A stretch of 64,000 bases of DNA from Myxococcus llanfairpwllgwyngyllgogerychwyrndrobwllllantysiliogogogochensis (GTDB lineage Bacteria > Myxococcota > Myxococcia > Myxococcales > Myxococcaceae): assembly GCF_006636215.1 (NCBI RefSeq), contig NZ_VIFM01000001.1:83579-147578 (forward strand). Direction: 5' to 3'. Of this stretch, positions 17,217 to 24,219 are shown piece by piece (within the stretch, counting starts at the first letter, position 1; each line of letters starts with the position of its first letter). The notes under the pieces were generated by a model, which was not told the origin of the DNA, ran no database searches, and saw only the letters and a list, made by a program, of their open reading frames with translations. Position numbers and translations under genes: made by a program.

Positions 17217-18682
17217 GGGCTCTCCCTCGGCTCCCGGGTGGGAAGGCCGGTGAGAACACCGCGCAGGTCCTTGAAGCGCCCCGAGGTCACCTTCAAGCCG
17301 TCCGAGCCCACGGTCATCGACCGAAGCTCGGAGTTGTGCTTGATGCCGCGCGCCTTGAGCACCGAGATGGCCCGCTCCAGCTTGTTGCCAATCTCCACGT
17401 AGCGCAGCTGGATGAGGTTGTCGGCGATGAAGGAAACCCCGTGCCCCGAGATGACCGCGGTGCCCAGCAGCTGCTCGGATTCGACGGTCATCAGGAGCGT
17501 GACGCCCGCGCCGCGCATGTGTTTCGCGATGGCGTAGACCATCTCCTTGTAGCGACGGTCCGAGGGCACCCCCAGGGACATGGTGGTCAGGCTGTCGAAC
17601 ACCGCTCGGGTGGCCCCCAGCGCGCTCACCTCCTTGCGAGCCTCATAGAGGAAGCGGTCCGTCGACAGCTCCACGGGTGACGTGTACTTGATGACCAGCT
17701 TCCCCTGCTCCTCGAGCGCGGCCAGATCCCAACCCACGCTGCGCGCAATCGAGCGGAGCTGGTCGGGAGTCTCCTCGAGCGTGAAGAGGACGCCTTTCTC
17801 ACCCCGCTGAGCCCCCTCGATGAGGAACTGGAGACTGAGCAGCGTCTTTCCGCTGCCCGTTCCGCCCTGAATCACCGTCGCGCTCCCGCTCGGGAGTCCG
17901 CCACCCAGCAGGTCATCCAGGCCCTCGACGCCCATGGTGGCGCGCGCCCCCGGGTCCGCGCTGGGCTGGACCTGGGTGTCCGAAGGAGTGCTCACGCGAG
18001 GGTAGAACGAGACGCCCGCCTTGCTGATGTCGAAGAAGTGCCGGCCCGACGTGTAGCCCGCGCCCCGCAGCTTGAGCACCTCCAGCTCGCGCACCGAGGT
18101 GAGCTCCTGCCGCTCGCTGCCCAGACGGATGATGCCATCGGCCACCGCGAACTCGGCGAAGACGGGGAACTCCTCCCGCGTGTATTCGCCGACGAGCAGC
18201 GTCGTCGCGCCCCAGCTCGCCGTCTGGACCGCGAGGTCATAGATGAACGGACGCGCCCCCCCACCCTGGTTCTGGAGGAGTTCGCCGATGGCGCGAAAGC
18301 TGTCGATGGCCACGAAGTCCGGCTCATGCTTCTCGACGCGCGCCTCTATCTCCGCGAGCGTCCGCTCCGCCCCCTGGCGCACGCATGCACCGAGGTCGAC
18401 GAAGATGACCTGCTTGTCGAGCAGCTCGACATCGAAGAAGTCGAACAACTGCATGTAGCGGATGACCTTGAGGGCCGGCTCGGAGAGCGTGGTGAAGTAG
18501 AGGCACTTCTTTCCCTGACGCGCCGCATGGAAGAGCATCTGGAGCGTCAGGACCGTCTTTCCGGACCCCGGCTCGCCGGCGATGACCACCATGGAACGGG
18601 CGGGAATCCCGCCTCCGAGAATCCGGTCCAGCGCCACGTCACCCGTGGTCTCGGACTCGAGAGAGGTCTTCTTGGCGATCAT
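17213..18682 (-). CDS. Double-domain KaiC-like ATPase
   Basis: A 489-residue cytosolic protein with two RecA/KaiC domains. Domain 1 (~10-235) has Walker A GEPGSGKT and Walker B-like DFVAIDSF; domain 2 (~245-480) has Walker A GGTGSGKT, the catalytic E-E pair in TLEETPDQL and RAVFDSLT. It is the length of cyanobacterial KaiC, but no kaiB or kaiA homologue is visible. It is coupled by ATGA overlaps to a small protein upstream and the hybrid kinase downstream. In such operons KaiC-like proteins act as ATP-dependent signalling switches for kinases (family knowledge); a clock function should not be assumed. Confidence 0.9.
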   Translation of the reverse strand: MIAKKTSLESETTGDVALDRILGGGIPARSMVVIAGEPGSGKTVLTLQMLFHAARQGKKCLYFTTLSEPALKVIRYMQLFDFFDVELLDKQVIFVDLGACVRQGAERTLAEIEARVEKHEPDFVAIDSFRAIGELLQNQGGGARPFIYDLAVQTASWGATTLLVGEYTREEFPVFAEFAVADGIIRLGSERQELTSVRELEVLKLRGAGYTSGRHFFDISKAGVSFYPRVSTPSDTQVQPSADPGARATMGVEGLDDLLGGGLPSGSATVIQGGTGSGKTLLSLQFLIEGAQRGEKGVLFTLEETPDQLRSIARSVGWDLAALEEQGKLVIKYTSPVELSTDRFLYEARKEVSALGATRAVFDSLTTMSLGVPSDRRYKEMVYAIAKHMRGAGVTLLMTVESEQLLGTAVISGHGVSFIADNLIQLRYVEIGNKLERAISVLKARGIKHNSELRSMTVGSDGLKVTSGRFKDLRGVLTGLPTREPRESP

Positions 18683-19074
18683 GACTCATCCTCTGGAGGA
18701 AACAGACGACAGCGCTCGATTTCGGGAATCCCGCGGAGCCTGCGCAGGACCACGGGGCCCGTGAGCTCCCGCAGAAGCGGCTGCAGCTCGCGCGCGACTT
18801 CGCGCAGGCCGTCCAGCGTTCCGGCGGTGCCGGCCTTCCATTCGGGGGGAAGGAACAGGTGGTACTCGAAGCGCTCCCGGCTGACGGAGATGCCTTGGAG
18901 TTCGGGCACGGTTCTCGCGGCGTGCTTCAAGCTGCGACGAATGAGGGTCGCCGTGGCCGGCGTTCCCAGCAGGTCGGCCAACGCCGACCAGAGGACCTCG
19001 AAGAGCACCGCCGCCTCACAGTCGGGCGGATGGACGGTCTCGGTTCTCTGAGGCTGCTCACGCTTCTCGGTCAC
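18679..19074 (-). CDS. Small cytosolic protein of the KaiC-kinase operon, function unknown
   Basis: A 131-residue protein of no family I recognise. The core (VLFEVLWSALADLLGTPATA, then IRRSLKHAARTVPELQGISV, then LREVARELQPLLRELTGPVV) is helical and acidic/basic, and it ends RCRLFPPEDES. I chose GTG 19074, preceded by GGATGG; a TTG at 19110 would add 12 residues. Its stop overlaps the KaiC start (ATGA at 18679-18682), making it the first gene of a three-gene coupled unit. By position it is a candidate input or adaptor for the KaiC-like protein. Confidence 0.65.
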   Translation of the reverse strand: MTEKREQPQRTETVHPPDCEAAVLFEVLWSALADLLGTPATATLIRRSLKHAARTVPELQGISVSRERFEYHLFLPPEWKAGTAGTLDGLREVARELQPLLRELTGPVVLRRLRGIPEIERCRLFPPEDES

Positions 19075-19178
19075 GGGCCATCCAGTCCGGGCGCATGCGA
19101 GCAGCCCCAAGCCAATCCGCTGTCACTCGCTTCGGCGTCCTCGTCCCGCCATCCCATGAGGTGACGAGAAGCAGGGCG

Positions 19179-19397
19179 TCACACTTCGCGGCCCCGAGCC
19201 TTGGGCCGCGCATTGCGCTGACGCTCTTCCGCCAGACGCTCGACGTCGCCTCGGCGCACGAGCCGTCGCCCGCTCATGGTGCGCAGCGCCGGCAGGCGGC
19301 CCTTGTCGCAGAGCACGCGCACCGTGTCGGGCGAAAGGCCCAGGACATGCCCGGCTTCGCTCGGCGTCAGAAGCTCTTCGGGGTCGCGATTCGACAA
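19179..19397 (-). CDS. Excisionase/MerR-like helix-turn-helix protein
   Basis: A 72-residue DNA-binding protein. LLTPSEAGHVLGLSPDTVRV followed by LCDKGRLPALRTMSGRRLVR and RGDVERLAEERQR is the typical HTH_17 (excisionase-family) winged helix. It starts at TTG 19397 with GGGAGG five bases upstream. An 8-2-8 perfect palindrome (19423-19440) lies just upstream and may be its operator. No integrase or phage gene is nearby, so it is more likely a stand-alone regulator than an excisionase. Confidence 0.7.
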   Translation of the reverse strand: MSNRDPEELLTPSEAGHVLGLSPDTVRVLCDKGRLPALRTMSGRRLVRRGDVERLAEERQRNARPKARGREV

Positions 19398-19422
19398 AAA
19401 TGCCTCCCGCTCACGGTACGAA

Positions 19423-19440
19423 GATCCAGGTTCCTGGATC
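19423..19440. promoter_or_regulatory. Perfect palindrome upstream of the small HTH gene
   Basis: GATCCAGG-TT-CCTGGATC is a perfect 8-2-8 inverted repeat, 26 bp upstream of the TTG start at 19397. Its position fits an autoregulatory operator for the HTH protein. Confidence 0.5.
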
Positions 19441-19518
19441 GCCGGAGGGAGTTAGGCATTGAACTGCGGTCCTGCAAGGGTGGGCGTGAACCACCACGGC
19501 CGCGGAAGGGCCCACGCC

Positions 19519-20652
19519 TCAGCCGACGGGCACGCCAGGCATGTCGCGGACGACCTTCTCGAGCTCCGCGCGGGCCACCGACTCCGGCGTCCACGCCATC
19601 GCCACGTCGCGCAGGCTTCGTGCGAGGCCGCTCTCCCACTGGGCGACCTTCCCGAGCATCCACGAGCGGTCGCGGATCCGCTCCGCGCGCGGGCGACGGA
19701 GGCTCTCGTAGCGGGCCAGCGCCGCGTCCGTGGGGCCCTGCGTCACGAGGAGCTGCGCGAGCGCGGCGGCGTCCTCGATGGCGAGCCCCGCGCCCTGCCC
19801 CAGGTTGGGCGTCACGGCGTGGGCGGCATCCCCGAGCAGCACGACGCGGGGACTCCACCAGCGCGGCGCGGAGCAATCCTCGATGTCGTTGTGCCGCAGC
19901 CCCTCCAGCCGCTCGAACGCAGCCAGCGCGGAGCGGGCCGGGTCCGCGAACTCGGCATACAGGGCCCGGAAGCCGGCGAGGTCCTTCCACGGCGGAGGCG
20001 CGCGACGCGGAGCATTGAGCGTGAGGAACACGTACGATTTCCCCGCTCCCAGCGGCACCACGCCCGCGCGCTTTCCCCGGCCCCACATCTCGACCACGCC
20101 GTCCCCGAAGTGCCCGTCGACCACGAGGCGCCAGCACGTGTAGCCGGAGTAGCGCGAGGGCACGTCGGCGCCGGGGACCTGGGCCCGCACAGTGGAGCGG
20201 ATGCCGTCCGCGCCGACCACGACGTCATAGCGACCCGCCGTGCCGTCGGAGAACACCACGTCCACGCCGTCCGCGCCGCGCTCCAGGCTCGCGACCGTCA
20301 CGCCGTGTCGCGGCGCGGGGGACGCGGCACGCAGGACCCGAAGCAGCTCGTTGCGGTGGATGGCCGTGGCCGGGAGCGGCATGTCCGGCATCGCGTACGC
20401 CGTCTGCTGGAGCACGCGGCCAGAGGCGTCCGTGATTCGGGCCAGGCCCACCAGATGCCCGGCGGCGACGACGGCCTCGTGCAACGCGAGCCCCTTCATC
20501 ACCGACATCACATTGGGGCCGAGCACGATGCCCGCGCCCTCGTCCTCGTAGGAGGGCCGCCGCTCGACGAGGTCGGCCTCCACGTCACGACGCGCCAGGG
20601 CCGCGCCCAGCGCGAGCCCACCGATTCCACCGCCGACAATCAGCACCTTCAC
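19519..20652 (-). CDS. FAD-dependent monooxygenase (aromatic hydroxylase type)
   Basis: A 377-residue flavoprotein. The N-terminal dinucleotide site is VLIVGGGIGGLALGAAL; a DG motif follows (VGADGIRSTVR, ~155), and the FAD ribityl motif is VLLGDAAHAVTPNLGQGAGL (~280). These are the signatures of class A flavin monooxygenases, which hydroxylate aromatic or polycyclic substrates with NAD(P)H and O2. GTG 20652 is chosen because AGGAGG sits 5 nt upstream and it overlaps the TetR stop (GTGA at 20649-20652). It is co-transcribed with, and probably regulated by, the TetR repressor. Confidence 0.88.
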   Translation of the reverse strand: MKVLIVGGGIGGLALGAALARRDVEADLVERRPSYEDEGAGIVLGPNVMSVMKGLALHEAVVAAGHLVGLARITDASGRVLQQTAYAMPDMPLPATAIHRNELLRVLRAASPAPRHGVTVASLERGADGVDVVFSDGTAGRYDVVVGADGIRSTVRAQVPGADVPSRYSGYTCWRLVVDGHFGDGVVEMWGRGKRAGVVPLGAGKSYVFLTLNAPRRAPPPWKDLAGFRALYAEFADPARSALAAFERLEGLRHNDIEDCSAPRWWSPRVVLLGDAAHAVTPNLGQGAGLAIEDAAALAQLLVTQGPTDAALARYESLRRPRAERIRDRSWMLGKVAQWESGLARSLRDVAMAWTPESVARAELEKVVRDMPGVPVG

Positions 20653-21260
20653 GACGACCTCCTGGAGCCCAGTCCGACGAGCAGCGTGGCCAGGGTGCGG
20701 CGCAGGACGTCCGTCGCTTCGGCCACGGTCGAGTTCGTCAGCGGCGAGAGCATGCGCAGCACCGCCGCGTGGTACACGGAGAAGACAAGCTCCGCCGCCA
20801 GTTGGAGCTCCACGTCCGCTCGCAGCTCTCCGCGCGCCTTCGCCTCGTCCACGATTCGCGCCAGCGCGCCGACCAACCTCGCCAGCGCGGGCCGGTGCAG
20901 CGACTCGGCGGCGCCCGTGAGCCACGGCAGCTCCTTCACCACGGCGCGGGCCAGCTCGGGCTGCGAGGCGTAGTGCGCCAGGAGCGGTGTGAACAGGTGC
21001 ATGCACCGGTCCACGAAGGCGCCGTCCGGCAGGGACGACACCGCCTGCTCGACCAGCGGCATCGCCTCCGCGCGCCACAGCTCGTGCAGGAGCGCGTCCT
21101 TCGTCTCGCCGTACACCAGCACCGTGCCCGTCGCGACGCCCGCCTCCTCGGCGATGGCTCGCACCGTCGTGCCCGCGTACCCGCGCTCCACGAACAGCCG
21201 CTTCGCCGCGGCGCGGATCCGCTCCCACTTGTCGCTCTTGGCTCGCTCACGCAGGGACAT
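20649..21260 (-). CDS. TetR family transcriptional repressor
   Basis: A 203-residue regulator. The N-terminal HTH (IRAAAKRLFVERGYAGTTVR, then AIAEEAGVATGTVLVYGETK) is typical of TetR; the C-terminal ~140 residues are the helical ligand-binding and dimer domain. ATG 21260 is chosen; the frame is open to 21275 only through a TTG lying inside the operator. Two palindromes directly upstream (21262-21291) probably bind the repressor, so the gene and the coupled monooxygenase are autoregulated and induced by an unknown, possibly aromatic, ligand. Confidence 0.88.
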   Translation of the reverse strand: MSLRERAKSDKWERIRAAAKRLFVERGYAGTTVRAIAEEAGVATGTVLVYGETKDALLHELWRAEAMPLVEQAVSSLPDGAFVDRCMHLFTPLLAHYASQPELARAVVKELPWLTGAAESLHRPALARLVGALARIVDEAKARGELRADVELQLAAELVFSVYHAAVLRMLSPLTNSTVAEATDVLRRTLATLLVGLGSRRSS

Positions 21261-21261
21261 A

Positions 21262-21291
21262 TTGAACCCGTTCAAACTTGAACGCGTTCAA
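21262..21291. promoter_or_regulatory. Tandem TetR-type operators
   Basis: Two palindromes lie side by side: TTGAACCCGTTCAA (21262-21275) and the fully symmetric TTGAACGCGTTCAA (21278-21291), with a 16-bp centre-to-centre distance. They end 1 bp before the TetR start codon, where a bound repressor would block transcription or translation initiation. Confidence 0.75.
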
Positions 21292-21489
21292 TATTCGACG
21301 GGTCTTTCCTCGTCAATGGGGTGATGTCCACCCCCCATGGCCTGCTCAAGAGTTCAATGATTCCAAGGGTCTGCGGACTCGGGCCCACCGCGTTCGCGGG
21401 GTTCGCGATGAAGGCCCGACCGACGCAACTCTTGCCCGGTGATCCCGATAATCCCTGCAGGTTCCATCCAATTTATCGTGAGGCCCCCC

Positions 21490-22536
21490 ATGGGTTTCGA
21501 CATCCGCAAGACGCTCAACACCGTCCGCACCAACGTCCAGAAGACCGTCCAGGACGTGCAGAAGACCGTCCAGGAGAACAAGGAGCTCATCAAGGGCGGG
21601 ACCGCGGTCGCGACCCAGAGCGCGAAGGCCTTCGGCTTCGGCAAGGACGCCTTCCAGCAGATCAAGAACATCAAGAAGGGCGCCGAGGGCCTGCTGACGG
21701 GCAAGAACCTCGACTTCGTCAGCAACCCCACCTACGCCAAGGGCGAGTTCAAGGGCCTGACCAAGCTGGGCGCGAACATGAAGGCCTTCGCGCGCTACGC
21801 GGGCATCCCCGGCGCGGTCATGGCCGGCTCCACGGCCGTCAAGGACATCCGCCAGGCCATCCGCACCGGTAGCAAGGACGACATCATCAGCGCCACGCGC
21901 TCGACGCTGGACGCGACCAAGGCCGGCCTCACCGCCGCGACGGGTGGCATCGTCGGTGGCAAGGTGATGGGCGGCGTGCTCGGCGGCACCGTCTTCAAGG
22001 ACAAGCTGGAGGCCGGCAAGAAGGCCGTCGACGCCTTCAAGAGCAAGCTCCCCAACGCCAGCGACGACGTGCTCAAGGCCGTCAAGAACGTCGCCACCAA
22101 GGGCGTCTTCGAGGGCGCCACGGCGAGCGGCATCACCAAGGCCGCCAAGAACGTCGCCGCGGACGTGGCGAAGACGGGCGGCACGCTGGCCGAGGGCATC
22201 CTGGGCAGCGGCACGCGCCAGGCCGCCAAGGCCGCGCTGAAGGAGGTTGGCACGGAGGTCGGTGAGGCCGCCCTCAAGCAGGGCGCGAAGGCCGCTGGCA
22301 CCACCGCCGCCAAGGCGCTGGGCCGGTTCGCTCCGGGCGTCAACGTGGCCATCGCCGCGGTCGACGTGGCCAACGCGGGCGCGACGCTGATGGACAAGAA
22401 CGCGAGCACGGGCAAGAAGGTGACGTCCGTCATCACCGCCGTGGGCTCCATCGCCGCGGCCACCAACATCCCGATTGTCAGCCAGGTCGGCGCCGCGGTC
22501 TCCACGGTGTCCAGCATCGTGGGCGCGTTCTTCTAA
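21490..22536 (+). CDS. Ala/Lys/Gly-rich protein with strongly optimised codons, unknown function
   Basis: A 348-residue protein I do not recognise. Residues ~10-35 show a coiled-coil-like repeat (VQKTVQDVQKTVQENKELIK). The centre has glycine-rich hydrophobic stretches (TAATGGIVGGKVMGGVLGG, ~155-175), and lysine-rich amphipathic segments follow. The C-terminus is hydrophobic (VTSVITAVGSIAAATNIPIV ... VSSIVGAFF). No classical signal peptide is present. Codon choice is extreme (Lys almost always AAG, Ile ATC, Val GTC/GTG), as in highly expressed genes. ATG 21490 follows GTGAGG; a start at 21439 is possible but its codons look non-coding. A short G+C hairpin plus TTT follows the stop. It could be an abundant structural, pore-forming or secreted protein; no function is claimed. 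Confidence 0.75.
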   Translation: MGFDIRKTLNTVRTNVQKTVQDVQKTVQENKELIKGGTAVATQSAKAFGFGKDAFQQIKNIKKGAEGLLTGKNLDFVSNPTYAKGEFKGLTKLGANMKAFARYAGIPGAVMAGSTAVKDIRQAIRTGSKDDIISATRSTLDATKAGLTAATGGIVGGKVMGGVLGGTVFKDKLEAGKKAVDAFKSKLPNASDDVLKAVKNVATKGVFEGATASGITKAAKNVAADVAKTGGTLAEGILGSGTRQAAKAALKEVGTEVGEAALKQGAKAAGTTAAKALGRFAPGVNVAIAAVDVANAGATLMDKNASTGKKVTSVITAVGSIAAATNIPIVSQVGAAVSTVSSIVGAFF

Positions 22537-22542
22537 TCAGCG

Positions 22543-22560
22543 CCCCGCCCTTCGGGGTTT
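22543..22560 (+). terminator. Rho-independent terminator
   Basis: CCCCG (22543-22547), loop CCCTT, CGGGG (22553-22557), followed by TTTG, starts 7 bp after the stop of the Ala/Lys/Gly-rich gene. It is short but fits a terminator for a strongly expressed gene. Confidence 0.6.
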
Positions 22561-22660
22561 GTCAGAGCGGCTCGGCTGGACTATGCCCTGGTCCATGCCG
22601 AGCCGTCGCTTTTCCCCCCATTGGCGCGGACGCTGGCACGCCTATCTCCCGGGAGCATTC

Positions 22661-23746
22661 GTGAGCAGCAAGCAACGGACTCAAGGACCTGGTCGGGGAG
22701 TCGAGCGGCTTCTCAAGATGAGCCCGGTGGTGAGCACCGTCTCCGAGGAGGCCCTCACCCTTCCCAGCGTGGCGGCCCCCTCCCTGGAGGGAATCTCGGT
22801 GCTCGTCCCCACCCCGGACGACCTGACGCAAGAAGACCTCCTGCGCGCCTTCCACGAGAAGCGCCGCGCCCTGGCCACCACGCGCGAGCGTCAACCGGGC
22901 GAATCGCTGGAGATGGGCGACGAGGTGCAGCTCAACATCGTGGGGTACTGCGATGGGCACCTCATCCCCTTCTCCGCGCGCTTCGGCATGAAGACGGAGC
23001 TGGCGCCCATCGAGGCGCTGCCCGGGTTCTGCGAGGCCGTGGAGGAGGGCGGGAAGGTGGGCGAGTCCATGCAGATCGCCCTGGAGCTGTCGGACACCTA
23101 TCCAGTGGAGGCCCTGCGCGGCAAGCCCGCGCGCTTCCTCGTGGACGTCGTCGGCGCGCATCAGGTGACGATGCCGCCGGAGAGCAGCCCGGAGTTCCTC
23201 GAGCAGCTCGGGATGGGCGGCACCCTGGAAGAGGTGCTGCTCCACCTCCGTGACAAGTTGGAGGACGAGGGCGCGGCGGAGCTCTGGGTGCGAGCCCGGG
23301 ACATGGTGCTGGACGAGGTGGCCCGGCGCGCGCCGGTGGAGCTGCCCCGCGCGCTGGTGGACGAGGAGCTGCGCCGCCGCTGGGTCCAGGCCGAGGGACA
23401 GTCCCTGGTCGAGCACCAGTTCGACGTCGACGAGCAGCGGGAGGCGCTCCAGGGCTGGCTGACGGACCCCACCACGCGCGCGGACGCCGAGCGCCGGCTG
23501 CACATCGGCATCGTGCTGAAGGCCGTCACCGAGGCGGAGAAGCTTCAGCTCACGCCGGAGAAGCTGGAGCAGTTGATCCGCGACCACACGGCGCCCTTCG
23601 GGCTCACCGCGGAGGACACCCACGCCGCCCTGCGCGAGTCGCCGGAGACGACGAAGCGACTGACCGAGCTGGCCTGGTACCTGCTCGCCGTGGAGCACGT
23701 GATGAACAAGGCGAAGCTCACCTTCGAGGGCGCGGAGCAGGGCTGA
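22661..23746 (+). CDS. Trigger factor-like peptidyl-prolyl isomerase/chaperone
   Basis: A 361-residue protein. Residues ~85-170 match the FKBP-like trigger-factor PPIase (GDEVQLNIVGYCDGHLIPFS, LPGFCEAVEEGGKVGESMQI, YPVEALRGKPARFLVDVVG), and the rest matches the helical trigger-factor C-terminal chaperone domain (ELPRALVDEELRRRW, EKLEQLIRDHTAPFGLTAED). The ribosome-binding domain, with its G-F-R-x-G-K loop, is absent, so it is probably not the housekeeping factor. I chose GTG 22661 (GGGAG 5 nt upstream); ATG 22718 would give a slightly shorter protein. It is convergent with the small membrane gene at 23765, with a hairpin spanning both stops. Confidence 0.8.
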   Translation: MSSKQRTQGPGRGVERLLKMSPVVSTVSEEALTLPSVAAPSLEGISVLVPTPDDLTQEDLLRAFHEKRRALATTRERQPGESLEMGDEVQLNIVGYCDGHLIPFSARFGMKTELAPIEALPGFCEAVEEGGKVGESMQIALELSDTYPVEALRGKPARFLVDVVGAHQVTMPPESSPEFLEQLGMGGTLEEVLLHLRDKLEDEGAAELWVRARDMVLDEVARRAPVELPRALVDEELRRRWVQAEGQSLVEHQFDVDEQREALQGWLTDPTTRADAERRLHIGIVLKAVTEAEKLQLTPEKLEQLIRDHTAPFGLTAEDTHAALRESPETTKRLTELAWYLLAVEHVMNKAKLTFEGAEQG

Positions 23747-23769
23747 GGCGTCTTTCGCGCGTCCTCAGC
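23742..23769. terminator. Hairpin overlapping two convergent stop codons
   Basis: GCTGAGG (23742-23748) pairs with CCTCAGC (23763-23769) around a 14-nt loop. It spans the ends of both convergent genes, only 18 bp apart, and may end both transcripts. Confidence 0.45.
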
Positions 23770-24139
23770 TCTCGCTGAACCAGAGGCCCACGCCGCCGAG
23801 CAGGCCCAGTCCCAGGAACAGCGCCGCGAGCCCCCACGTCTGGCCGCGCGACCACCGGAGCGACTCGCCATACCGGTGGCCGCACACCAGGATGAGGAGG
23901 GCCAGGCCCAGGCAGATGGATGCGGGCCCCAGGGCCACCAGCACCTTGCGGGGTGTGCCGCTCACGTCGAGGACCGCCAGCAGCAGCAGCGGCCAGAAGC
24001 CGATGATGAGCAGGCCGACCACGAGCCCCAGTCCCCACCGCCCCTCGGGCGAGTCCAGCTCCATGAAGTCCAGGAACCGCGACCACCATGAGCGGTGCGG
24101 CTCCAGCGGCTCTCGACGTCGGGGGGCAGTGGGCTGCAC
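23765..24139 (-). CDS. Small integral membrane protein, unknown
   Basis: A 124-residue protein with about three transmembrane helices (LGLVVGLLIIGFWPLLLLAV ~38-58, LGPASICLGLALLILVC ~69-86, LAALFLGLGLLGGVGLW ~105-121) and a basic N-terminus. It starts at GTG 24139, or at ATG 24064 if the basic N-terminal 25 residues are not translated. It lies 80 bp downstream of the RND gene on the same strand and could be the last gene of that operon. No family was recognised. Confidence 0.6.
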   Translation of the reverse strand: MQPTAPRRREPLEPHRSWWSRFLDFMELDSPEGRWGLGLVVGLLIIGFWPLLLLAVLDVSGTPRKVLVALGPASICLGLALLILVCGHRYGESLRWSRGQTWGLAALFLGLGLLGGVGLWFSES

Positions 24140-24219
24140 GCGTGGGGACTCCTGGGAGTCGTGACGTTCTAGTGCAGCGCGACGCTGATTTGAAGAAGGC
24201 GCGGGCGATGCGTGAACGG

